A stretch of DNA of 58,545 nucleotides from Thraustochytrium sp. TN22 (taxonomy: Eukaryota > Sar > Bigyra > Thraustochytrida > Thraustochytriidae). The stretch covers positions 1 to 58,545 of the forward strand of contig JABLUY010000225.1 of the NCBI GenBank assembly GCA_013306675.1, given 5' to 3'. The notes under the pieces were generated by a model. It worked only from the letters and a program-made list of their open reading frames with translations. It did no database searches and had not been told where the DNA came from. Of the stretch, positions 9,729-18,349 are shown piece by piece. Numbering within the stretch: the first letter of the stretch is position 1; each line of letters opens with the position of its first letter. Made by a program: the position numbers and the translations under genes.

Positions 9729-10315
9729 GGCGCTGCCTCGTTCGCTTGCGTGGCGCGCGCGTGCGTGTTCAACCTCTGCGCTCGCCTGCTCGCCCGCCCG
9801 CCCGCCCCGCGCCTGCTTGCAGGTTTGCTTGCTTGATTGCTGATTGCTCGCGAGTAGTTGCGGGTTTGCTCGGCGCTGGGAGCGCGCTGGGAGCGCGCTG
9901 GGAGCGCAGCCTGAGTCGCTGTTAGTGACGGCAAGTGAGAGGCCACTGGCAGGAGCAGGCTGGGAGCGGTCTGCGCAGACTCACCTCACACCTGATCACA
10001 TCAGATCGCAGACTCGGAGCAATCTGCGCAGACTGACTCACATCAGAGCTCGTCGCGGCCTCGGCCTCGGCCTTGGGGAGCGCAGAAGGAGCCTTGCAGA
10101 CTCGCATGCCAAGACCCGGCTGCAGTGCTGCGGCAAACCAGGATTGCGTCGCTGGGAACGAGGCAGGGCACGAGCCGAGCCGGACGAGCGCGCGGTGCGA
10201 GGAGGAGCGCAGCGCATTGCAGGCTGGCGTCGCCGGCAGAACGGAATCGATCGACCAGGGCAGCAGGGCTCAGCACGGGAGATCAGGGCAGGGCAGGTGG
10301 CGCGGAGCGGCGACC
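9729..10315. promoter_or_regulatory. Divergent intergenic region with short tandem repeats
   Basis: This 587-bp region separates two divergent orphan genes. It contains GC-rich tetranucleotide-like DNA near 9780-9850, three exact tandem copies of an 11-bp unit GCGCTGGGAGC (9873-9905), and a repeated TCTGCGCAGACT element near 9970 and 10023. An open frame on the plus strand begins at an ATG at 10073, but it reads as translated leader DNA. Confidence 0.55.
9873..9905. repeat. 11-bp tandem repeat, three copies
   Basis: GCGCTGGGAGC occurs three times in perfect tandem, between two divergent start codons. Repeated short boxes in a shared promoter could bind a regulator, or may simply be slippage products. 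Confidence 0.85.
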
Positions 10316-11320
10316 ATGGCGGACTTGAGCGCGGTCGCCGAGCTCAGGAAGTCGGCCTGTTCGGCCACCGTCACCGTCGTGACGGCGGTCAAGACGTTTG
10401 CGCCGATTGCGAGCAACGCCGCGAAAGCCTTGGAAGAGTTCATGGAGGCGGCGAAGACGACGGGCATAGACGCCTTGGACAGGGAAATCGCGGGGCTCGA
10501 TGAGCTTATCAACCCGAGCAGGGCCATGCCTGTGGTTGTTCGGACCCTTGCGGAGGTCGAGCGCTGCATCGACTCGGCGGAGCAATTCGAGGCATACGTG
10601 AAGAACGCGCAAGAATTGTTGGAGGGAGAAGAGACGGACTTCGACGACGCGGATGCTCCAGAGGCCATCCGCTCGGTGAGCACCTCGAGCGAGCGCGGAT
10701 CGAAGCAGCTCCTCTTCTTCGAGTGCATCGCATTCTGGTGCTGCCTTGGCCTGCTCAAACCAAAGCAGGTGACGCTGGAGAGGGCGAAAAAACTATGGAA
10801 ATGCGTCCTCCGTGCCGGAGGGCGCTCTCTGAAGTCGCGTCCCTCGAGAGCCAAGTCTCGTCTGCCCGTGGGCTATGGCAGGTACGAGCGCCTCAAGTCC
10901 GGCGCGTTCAGCTCAGCTAAAATTGGCAGGCTCCCCGACAAAGGGCCTTCCTTCGCAGCCGTCCGTCTCATGCATGCCGTCACTCGGCGGCACCTCCTCC
11001 GTCTCCTTCGCAGCGTGGAGCAGGCCGAGCGCGACGCGAAGCTCGAGAGCCTCAGCAAGACCCATGCCACGACCCACGCCGAGTTGCGCAAGGGCACGGA
11101 TATCCTCAGCCGGGAGCTCATGTCAACCATGGACGACCTGCTTGAGAGGGCTGGCAAGACGCGCGAAAAGATTGAGGAAGAAGCAATGCAGAGCATGGGT
11201 GGCGGACCTCTGAAGCGTCGTAGGGCGCACTTCGACGCCCAGGCAGCGAAGAAGCCCGCTCTCGGGACTTTGAAGCCTTCACCAGGGACGCCGCCGCGGG
11301 CCAGCAGGTCGTCCGAGTAA
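10316..11320 (+). CDS. Hypothetical helical protein
   Basis: A 334-residue protein that I do not recognise. The N-terminal 120 residues (MADLSAVAELRKSACSAT onward) are Ala/Glu-rich and predicted helical. They are followed by a short Cys/aromatic hydrophobic patch (LLFFECIAFWCCLGLL), a basic region, a coiled-coil-like segment (SVEQAERDAKLESLSKTHAT to REKIEEEAMQSM) and a Lys/Arg/Pro-rich tail. I chose 10316 because its context (ACCATGGCG) is near ideal and the residues upstream look non-coding; an in-frame ATG at 10073 would add 81 residues. It is divergent from the orphan gene at 8067-9728 and converges on the arylsulfotransferase-like gene 211 bp downstream. Confidence 0.65.
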   Translation: MADLSAVAELRKSACSATVTVVTAVKTFAPIASNAAKALEEFMEAAKTTGIDALDREIAGLDELINPSRAMPVVVRTLAEVERCIDSAEQFEAYVKNAQELLEGEETDFDDADAPEAIRSVSTSSERGSKQLLFFECIAFWCCLGLLKPKQVTLERAKKLWKCVLRAGGRSLKSRPSRAKSRLPVGYGRYERLKSGAFSSAKIGRLPDKGPSFAAVRLMHAVTRRHLLRLLRSVEQAERDAKLESLSKTHATTHAELRKGTDILSRELMSTMDDLLERAGKTREKIEEEAMQSMGGGPLKRRRAHFDAQAAKKPALGTLKPSPGTPPRASRSSE

Positions 11321-11531
11321 GCGTCGCACGCGGTGCGCGCCGAGGTCCCGACAAGAAGTAATCCTGGTCACCGCACTTCTGAGACCCTCCTCTTTTTTTT
11401 TCCCATCCAAGAAATGCAAGCAATGCCAACCGCAGGATTCTCTTGTTTTCTTTTTACCACGAACAACTTGCTTTGTCGATTCTTGATGATGAAGATGGCG
11501 TGGTACCTGCGCTAGCCTAGATCGAAACGGC

Positions 11532-13046
11532 TCACGCCTCCACGTAGCGGTACGGCTCAAGCGATCGAGAGGCGAGCGCTGGGTGGTCCGGCGCGTACTT
11601 GTTGACGGCAAAAAGGTGCGTGGTCGTACCCTCGAGCGGGTAATCGCCCTGCTTGAGGAAGGATACCGCACCCTTGGCCAGGGGCCGCACGTTGAGCGCT
11701 GGAACGACGTAGCGCCATACCTCGAGGCCTTGCGCGTCTACCTCGATGATGATGCCCAGGGTGCCCATGCAGACGAGCGTGTTGCCATTCTTGAGGCGCC
11801 GCGCGCTGGAGATGTTGGTGCAGTAGAAGCTGCCGAAACGAAAGCGCGAGGGTCCAAAGCTCCAACACGGCGCCAGCGGGCCGAAGGTCTCATGCTTATC
11901 GGTGGGGCCGCGGTAGTTTCCGGAAAATGTGCCGCCTTCCTCCGGAAGCTCAAGCTCCTCCACGGTGGACCACGCACGATCTGGCACGCGGCCGTTGTTG
12001 AAGACGAGCAGCCTGCCCTCACCCGGGTAGCCGCGCTGGATGAAGGAGACGTCGTGCTGCGTGAAGAGCTTCTGCGACAAACGCGTGCCGCGGCGGTAGT
12101 TCTGCGGGTTGCCCCAGCGCCAGAGAATGTCGCCTCCGTGGCCCGCGCGCCCGCCCGTGCTGCCGCGCGACTCCTCGGGTGTCGTGGAGTGGTCGATGAT
12201 GATCACCTCGGAGTGCACGTTGAGCGAGAGCGCAATCTGGTCGCGCTCGGGGCAGTACGCGAGGCAGTTGATGTGACACCAGTCCTTCTCGCCGGTCTTG
12301 CCGGTCCTCACCTTGGCCGAGCCATCGTGCATCTTGAGGCGCGTGTCCAGGAGGGTCAGGTTGCGCTGACCCATCTTTCCGCCCGGCGGACACGCGTTGA
12401 TGTTGAAGCGCCGCGGGTGGTCGCGCACCGCTCCGTAGTTGGGCTTGTTCGGGTCCACATCCTGCACCAGGTGGTCGGCAAAGCTCCAGCGCCAGACCTC
12501 CTCGGCCGTGCCGTGCTCGCGGTCCGGCTTGATCTCCAGCACGAGCTCGTTCCACATTTCGCCGTCCGGCAGGAACTGGCTCAGGCGGCCCAGCGCCTCG
12601 GCTTCCTCCTTGGTGCGCCGCTCCCAGCACAGGAGGAGCACGTTCCCGTTCGGCAGAATCTGCAGCGCGTGGTGCGACAGGTACTTGTAGAACGGCTCGC
12701 ACGTGAATGCCCACAGCACGTTGCCCTCCCAGTCCACCTCCTCGACGCGGCCGGCGGACCCGCCCGTCTGGAACATGGGCGCATCGAGGTTCTCGTTGCC
12801 GTCGCGCAGCAGGTTGCCGTTCTCCAGCAGATAGCACGCGAACACCACGAACTGGGACGTCCACTCGTGCACCACCGCGCCGTCCGCGTCCATCAGGAAC
12901 GTGTGCTGGCCCGCCGAGTACAGCACGTACCCGGGCGCCACGCGCTCGTTCTCGCGCGCGATCACTCCCACCGTGCGCTCCTCCAGCGGCATCTCTGCGC
13001 TCCTTGAGAACATCCGCACGCTCCGCGTCGGCCCGCCGACCATCAT
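11532..13046 (-). CDS. Arylsulfotransferase (ASST)-like beta-propeller protein
   Basis: A 504-residue protein with the features of the arylsulfotransferase (Arylsulfotran) family. It opens with APGYVLYSAGQHTFLMDADG and VVHEWTS. Three blade motifs share the L-x-x-GN-x-L pattern (LLENGNLL, LPNGNVLL, LKNGNTLV). The conserved core LNVHSEVIIIDHSTT is followed by GDILWRWGNPQNY. Family members form a six-bladed propeller, and bacterial enzymes transfer sulfate between phenols through a catalytic histidine. The first in-frame ATG is at 13046; an upstream GTG at 13061 is not a credible eukaryotic start. No signal peptide is evident, so a cytosolic location is likelier than the periplasmic-type location of bacterial enzymes. 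Substrate and activity are unknown, and many eukaryotic members are uncharacterised. Confidence 0.82.
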   Translation of the reverse strand: MMVGGPTRSVRMFSRSAEMPLEERTVGVIARENERVAPGYVLYSAGQHTFLMDADGAVVHEWTSQFVVFACYLLENGNLLRDGNENLDAPMFQTGGSAGRVEEVDWEGNVLWAFTCEPFYKYLSHHALQILPNGNVLLLCWERRTKEEAEALGRLSQFLPDGEMWNELVLEIKPDREHGTAEEVWRWSFADHLVQDVDPNKPNYGAVRDHPRRFNINACPPGGKMGQRNLTLLDTRLKMHDGSAKVRTGKTGEKDWCHINCLAYCPERDQIALSLNVHSEVIIIDHSTTPEESRGSTGGRAGHGGDILWRWGNPQNYRRGTRLSQKLFTQHDVSFIQRGYPGEGRLLVFNNGRVPDRAWSTVEELELPEEGGTFSGNYRGPTDKHETFGPLAPCWSFGPSRFRFGSFYCTNISSARRLKNGNTLVCMGTLGIIIEVDAQGLEVWRYVVPALNVRPLAKGAVSFLKQGDYPLEGTTTHLFAVNKYAPDHPALASRSLEPYRYVEA

Positions 13047-14076
13047 GGTGTCACCGTCCACGTCGTCGGCGGGGCGCTCCGCCGAGACCTCGCTCGCCCG
13101 CGCGTCGCTCTCGAGCTCCTGGAGCGGAGTTGGAGTTCCGCCGCGATGCCGGATGCCGCGAGACCGCGCGCGCCGCCTCAGCGTGCCGGCGAGGAAGCAC
13201 CCACCCAGCCCGCGAGGCAGCCAGCTCCGTCGGCGTCACCCTGCCTCCACCGCCCTCGCAGCACCGTCGTCGCCGCGCGCTCGCCTCGGGTCGAGCGCGG
13301 GTTTCGGCTTTGCGCGCACGGCAGCCGCGATTGCGCTGTCCGCACTGCAGCACCTGCTCCCTCATCTGGATCACTTTCCCAGTCAGGGCAGATCACCATC
13401 ATCAGCATCAACCAACATCATCAACTTCCAGGCTACCGCCAGCGCGACCGGAGTTCTTCCTCCTGCACCGACAGCGCGTGCTCGGAAAGGCGCTCGCCTC
13501 TGAGTCTGTCATGATCAGCGTGGCGTTAAGCGCAGCCTGCCAAGCCCTGCCTTGCACAAAATGCTCTTTCGTGCTGCACCGCGACGACGAGCTTGGCCAG
13601 CGTGCCTTTGCTGGAGAAAACGAGCTCGCGAGCGGGAGAAGGGGCCGGCACGAGGACCAGCGGCCAGCTTGCTGGGCTGACGAGAGAGCCCAGCTCGTGC
13701 TAGAGCGGCGCAGCATGACTGGGAGGTCGGAGTCGAGATCGTAGACAAGGTGCTCCAGCTGACGACGACACCGCCGTGGCTGCGACGACGCCCAGCCTGA
13801 GAGCGAGGAGAACAAGCATACAAGCTCGAGCATCGTTCTTGTGTCGCTGATGCTGGACAGAGAGACCTCGGTTCTCTGCGAACGACGATGCCTACGAGGC
13901 GCGCTCGGCCGACCTGGTGCCGGCCGCCCATGGCCTGGCCGCTCAAGGCGGCCTTGATTGTGCCATGGTTAGCGCCCACCCGCCTCGTGGTCGTGGTGGT
14001 CCTCCAGAACCACCGCTTTCCTCGGAGCGCGCCGCGCTCGCCGCGCTCGTAGTCGCGCAAGGCAGGCCCTGGCGGC
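13047..14076. promoter_or_regulatory. Divergent intergenic region
   Basis: This 1-kb region lies between the divergent arylsulfotransferase-like and Sen1-like genes. It has a lower GC stretch around 13370-13450. Several frames of 100-370 codons cross it, but all are rich in Arg, Ser, Ala and Cys, change register, and show no domain. I see no RNA gene. It should hold both promoters and 5' UTRs. Confidence 0.5.
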
Positions 14077-17000
14077 ATGGAGGCGCGCGGAGGAGCGGCG
14101 GCGGGGCCGGAGCAGCGCCGCAGGCCCGCCAGCCGCGCCGCGCCGCCGGATGCGGACGCCGCGGGAGCGCGGGCCTCGGCGTCGAGGCGGCATGAGGCCC
14201 ATGACGCAGCGCCTGGGCGCGGCGACATCTTCTCCAACCGCGGCCCAAGGCGTGGCCGGGCGCCCAGGGGCGCTTTGGCGTCGAACACGCCAAAGCGTCT
14301 GCGAAGCCCTGAGGGCGCCAGGCCCGGCAAGAGCCCGGATGCGCCGCTCGGCAAGAGCGCCAAGCCGCGGAGCAGCGCCAAGGCGGCCAAGCGCAACTCC
14401 GCCGCCTCGCGCGAGCCTTCCGTGCACCTGCGGTCGAGCCGCATGCCGCAGACGGCGCAGTCCCCCCCTTGGCAGCAGCTGTCGCCGCAGCAGCAGCAGC
14501 AAATGGCCATGCAGCACCAGGCCATGCAGCGGCAGATGATGCAGCACAGGACGATGCAGCACCAGGTCAGACAGCAGGACGCCTTGCAGCGCCGCGCCAA
14601 TTCACACTACCAGAACGTGCAGCGTCAAGCGATGCAGCAGCAACAACAACCGCCGCAGTACCCCATGATGCGGCCGCATAAGCCGCGCTCCTTTCAGGCA
14701 CCCGCCCCGGCTCCCACCAGGGCACCGGCTCGGGGCGCGCACGCCAGCCAGCGGCGGCCGCATGCCCGCGGCGCTGCAGCGCGGACACCGCCACAGTCCG
14801 CAGCGAACATCGCCCCGCCCGCCGCCTCGTCCAAGTCGCCACATGCGCCTCGGACCGCGTTGCTGCGCAGCGACCTGCTCAAAGAGTGGAGGCTGACCCA
14901 GTATTCGGCGAACGGGACGCCCTTCAACACAGCGGTGCTCCTGGAGCTCTGGGCGCAGGAGGACGCGCTCCACACGGGTGCCAAGCACGGCGTGCAGGGT
15001 CTGCAGAGCGTGCCGGATCGTTTCCTGGACGGCGCACAGGAAAAGGAGAACGTGCTCAAGCCGCTCATCATCGAGGAGGCGCTACAGACCCTGAGCGAGG
15101 AGTTGCGCACGATTGCAAGCCGCCGGAACGCAACCTCGTACGAGGTGGTGCTGGAAGAGGACCTGGGCGACAAGAGCAAGGCGGCGCTCAAGAAGCCGCG
15201 AAAGGTAAACTTCAAAATCCTGACGCCCCTGGACAAGCTGGGCTACCGCATGGTGCACACGTCCACGCCGTACCTGGTGCGGCGGCGCGGCGGCCGCGGC
15301 GGCGCGGGAGACTGGCTCGTCGGCATGGTGAATCCGAAGTGCCGCGCCATGAGCGAGGGCGTGCTTCGGCTCGACATGCTGCTGCCGTTCACCAACGCGA
15401 GCCAGGTGCTGGGCTGGCGCAAAAATGACGTCTTCGAGGTGCGGCCTGGGCCTGGACTGGTCTCACACGAGCGCATGTTCGCCGCCAAGGTGCGCAAGGA
15501 GACCCCGCTCGTGCGCGAAATTCTGGGCATGAAGCAGTCGGAGCACAAGTTCATCTCGGACTCGGAGGCGTCCGAAGATGACGGCGACGAAGACGAAGAC
15601 AACGACGTGGTGCCAGTGAACGAGGCCGCCTTCGCGTCCATGCCGGAGAGCGCCAAGGCCCGCCTGCGCGCCTTTCGCGGGTCGCCCTTTTGCGAGTCGC
15701 TCAACGACTCGCAGCGCGACGCCATCCGCGCCATGCTTCGCGAGGCTTCCGCGGCGGAGTCCGCGCGCAGCGTCTTTCTGTGGCAGGGCCCGCCTGGCAG
15801 CGGCAAATCCTCGACACTGGCGAGCCTGCTGGCCTTTCTGCCGTCCCAGCACACCGGCCGCATCATGCTATGCGGGCCGTCCAACCAGTCGGTGCACGTG
15901 CTCATCGACAAGGTCCGGACGCTCTGCGCCGCGCAAAAGACGCGCTGCCCCGCCATGGCGCTCGCGGCTACGGACGAGAGCGTGGTGGAGGCGCACCACG
16001 ACATTTTCGTGCACCGGGTCTTTGTGCACTGGGCCGATCGCGTGCGCTCGCTTGCGGCGCGCCTCGCCGCCGACCCCGGGGCTGAGGCGGAGCTCGTGGC
16101 GCTGCTGGAAGACGTTTGGGCACGCGTCCCGGGCGTCCTCAAGTCCCTTGGCGAGGCCTCGACTGGCTTCGCCACCCTCGACAAGGCGCTCGCGCTTGTG
16201 CACACGCTCGCGGCGAGCTCGCGCCGCCAGCTCTTGCACGCTCAGCGCGAGCGAGACGCCGCCGCCGCTACATCGGCGCCGGCGCCGGTCTCAAACACAG
16301 AGCCCGCGGCGGCCGACCTGGAAGACGACGAAGACGATGCCGTGGGCGACGGCCCGGACGCCCAGGCACAACTGCACGAGGTCCTGAACCTGTCCGCGGT
16401 GGACGACCAGGACAAAGCCGGGAGGGAGTCGTCCCTGGCCTCTGGCGAGTCGTCCCTGGCCTCTGGCGAGGCTCCGTTAGGGGGCGCGCCGGGCAGCGCG
16501 GAGGCAAGCGCGGCGAACGAGCAGCTGACTAGGGTGCTGCTCGAGCACGCGGACCAGGTTGTGCACGCCCTGGTGCAGAACCTGTGGATCTTGGAGGAGG
16601 CGGATGGCCCGCTGCGCGATCACGACGAAGAGACGGCGACCGTGTACGTGCGTCCCGCCTTTGCCGTGCAGCGGGGCCGTGTGGTGCCGACCCGTGCGGA
16701 CGGTCCGCCACCCGTGCACGGGCAGGACTACTTTTTGTCCAAAGAAGAGGTCGCGCGGCGCGTGCCGTTCGAGCGTGATTGGATCACGCGTCTGCGGCTC
16801 TGCTATGACCTTTTGCGCGAGAGCCCAACGGTGGGCGACGCCCTGGCGGACGCAGTGGGCAGGAGCAGGACCCGACCCGGGGTGTTCGGCGAGGCGCAGC
16901 GCCCGCACATGGCGACGCGCGCTCGCGGCGTCACAAACGACGAGGTCGTCGAGGTCGTCGAGGTCACTGCGCCCAAGGTAGCGCCGGCGCGCGATCGTTC

Positions 17001-18252
17001 GTCCTCGCTGATCTCGCACTCCTCGTCCAAGCTGAGCGAGCAGCTGCTCTTGGACTCCAGCGACGACGAGGACGACGTCCAGCGTGCGCTGGCGCCCATC
17101 CAGGAGGCGCCCACGCCGAGCAAGCGGCAGGGCGCAGACGGGTCCGACGCTGAATCCTCGTCCGCCGCGTCGTCGTCGTCATCGTCGTCGTCGGACTCCG
17201 ATTCGGACTCGGGCTCGGACTCCTCCTTGTCCTCGAGCGGGCCGGCGCGCGGCCAGGGGCCTTCCTTTGCGTTTCTGCTACCGATGCAGCAGAGTTTGGA
17301 AAAGTTCGCGAGCGCGCTGGCGTCGCTGGCTCAGGACAAGGCGGCGGAGGGCGAGTTTCTCGCGACCGCGGAGATTCTCTTTTGTACGCTGGCCGTGTCG
17401 GGGCGCGCCTCCATCCGGCAGGTCAACCGCTCGCTCGGACTGGACCTCCTGGTGGTGGACGAGGCCGCGCAGGCCGTCGAGGCGGAGACGTGGATCGCGC
17501 TGCAGTCCAAGCCAACGCGCATGCTGCTCGTGGGCGACCCAAAGCAGCTGTCGGCCACCGTAACGTCGGCGGCTGCGGCGCGGCTTGGCTACGGACGCTC
17601 GCTCATGGAGCGCCTCATGTGGAATCTAAATCTGCCCTTTGAGTTGCTGCAGGTGCAGTACCGCATGCGGCCAGAGATCTCGCAGTTCCCGGTGCGGTAC
17701 TTTTACGAGAGCAAGCTCCAGGACGGGCCCAACGTGGGCGGCGCGCCGCCCGCCTGGTTTGCGGCGCCGCCTGGCGGCCAGTCGTGGTACGGGCCGTACA
17801 TCTTTCTGGACGTGAACAAGGGCACAGAGCAGCGCGGCGGCGACCAGAGCTTGTGCAACAAGGCCGAGGCCGAGCTCGTGGCGCGGCTGGCCGGCGACCT
17901 GCAGGCGCGCGGCGTCTCGCTGCAGCGCGACCTCATCGTTATCACGTTCTACGCCGGCCAGGTGCGCACGATTGCGCAGGAGCTGCGGCGCCGCGGCCTG
18001 GGCGGCGTCGAGGTGTCGACCGTGGACAGCTTCCAGGGCTCGGAGGCGAGCGTCGTGATCCTCTCGTTCGTGCGCGCCAACGCAAGCGGCAACGTCGGCT
18101 TTCTCTCTGACATGCGGCGCCTCAACGTTGCGCTGACACGCGCCAAGCACTCGCTCGTGCTCGTGGGCCACGGCGCGACACTGGCTCGGTCCAAGAACGA
18201 ATGCATCCAGGCGCTTGTGCAGGACGCCAAGGATCGTGGCGTGTATTTGTGA
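14077..18252 (+). CDS. Sen1/senataxin-like SF1 RNA/DNA helicase
   Basis: A 1391-residue UPF1-like superfamily-1 helicase. Residues 1-260 are disordered, with Met/Gln-rich low complexity (QQQQQMAMQHQAMQRQMMQ). The helicase core has Walker A GPPGSGKS at 571-578, motif II DEAAQ at 1128, GDPKQL at 1153, QYRMRPEI at 1194, DSFQGSE near 1318 and NVALTRAK at 1350. These motifs, with DEAAQ and GDPKQL, are typical of Sen1/senataxin, which resolves R-loops and terminates RNA polymerase II transcription; nuclear function is inferred from family. About 550 residues separate motifs I and II, with acidic and Ser-rich segments, including a run of Ser/Asp near 1030-1050. The start has a good context (GGCATGG). 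It converges on the TMEM65-like gene with 97 bp between stops. Confidence 0.88.
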   Translation: MEARGGAAAGPEQRRRPASRAAPPDADAAGARASASRRHEAHDAAPGRGDIFSNRGPRRGRAPRGALASNTPKRLRSPEGARPGKSPDAPLGKSAKPRSSAKAAKRNSAASREPSVHLRSSRMPQTAQSPPWQQLSPQQQQQMAMQHQAMQRQMMQHRTMQHQVRQQDALQRRANSHYQNVQRQAMQQQQQPPQYPMMRPHKPRSFQAPAPAPTRAPARGAHASQRRPHARGAAARTPPQSAANIAPPAASSKSPHAPRTALLRSDLLKEWRLTQYSANGTPFNTAVLLELWAQEDALHTGAKHGVQGLQSVPDRFLDGAQEKENVLKPLIIEEALQTLSEELRTIASRRNATSYEVVLEEDLGDKSKAALKKPRKVNFKILTPLDKLGYRMVHTSTPYLVRRRGGRGGAGDWLVGMVNPKCRAMSEGVLRLDMLLPFTNASQVLGWRKNDVFEVRPGPGLVSHERMFAAKVRKETPLVREILGMKQSEHKFISDSEASEDDGDEDEDNDVVPVNEAAFASMPESAKARLRAFRGSPFCESLNDSQRDAIRAMLREASAAESARSVFLWQGPPGSGKSSTLASLLAFLPSQHTGRIMLCGPSNQSVHVLIDKVRTLCAAQKTRCPAMALAATDESVVEAHHDIFVHRVFVHWADRVRSLAARLAADPGAEAELVALLEDVWARVPGVLKSLGEASTGFATLDKALALVHTLAASSRRQLLHAQRERDAAAATSAPAPVSNTEPAAADLEDDEDDAVGDGPDAQAQLHEVLNLSAVDDQDKAGRESSLASGESSLASGEAPLGGAPGSAEASAANEQLTRVLLEHADQVVHALVQNLWILEEADGPLRDHDEETATVYVRPAFAVQRGRVVPTRADGPPPVHGQDYFLSKEEVARRVPFERDWITRLRLCYDLLRESPTVGDALADAVGRSRTRPGVFGEAQRPHMATRARGVTNDEVVEVVEVTAPKVAPARDRSSSLISHSSSKLSEQLLLDSSDDEDDVQRALAPIQEAPTPSKRQGADGSDAESSSAASSSSSSSSDSDSDSGSDSSLSSSGPARGQGPSFAFLLPMQQSLEKFASALASLAQDKAAEGEFLATAEILFCTLAVSGRASIRQVNRSLGLDLLVVDEAAQAVEAETWIALQSKPTRMLLVGDPKQLSATVTSAAAARLGYGRSLMERLMWNLNLPFELLQVQYRMRPEISQFPVRYFYESKLQDGPNVGGAPPAWFAAPPGGQSWYGPYIFLDVNKGTEQRGGDQSLCNKAEAELVARLAGDLQARGVSLQRDLIVITFYAGQVRTIAQELRRRGLGGVEVSTVDSFQGSEASVVILSFVRANASGNVGFLSDMRRLNVALTRAKHSLVLVGHGATLARSKNECIQALVQDAKDRGVYL

Positions 18253-18266
18253 GCCCTTTTTCATGA

Positions 18267-18320
18267 TGCATTCACCCACTTTCTTTCTTTCTCTCTTTCT
18301 CTCTTTCTCTCTTTGTCTTC
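18267..18320. terminator. Convergent 3' spacer with CT tract
   Basis: The 97-bp gap between the convergent Sen1-like and TMEM65-like stop codons contains a run of CTTTCTCT repeats. It must carry both 3' ends. The pyrimidine tract is the only visible feature, and no canonical AATAAA is present. Confidence 0.45.
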
Positions 18321-18349
18321 CAACTTTTATTACCATGCGTACAGACGTT

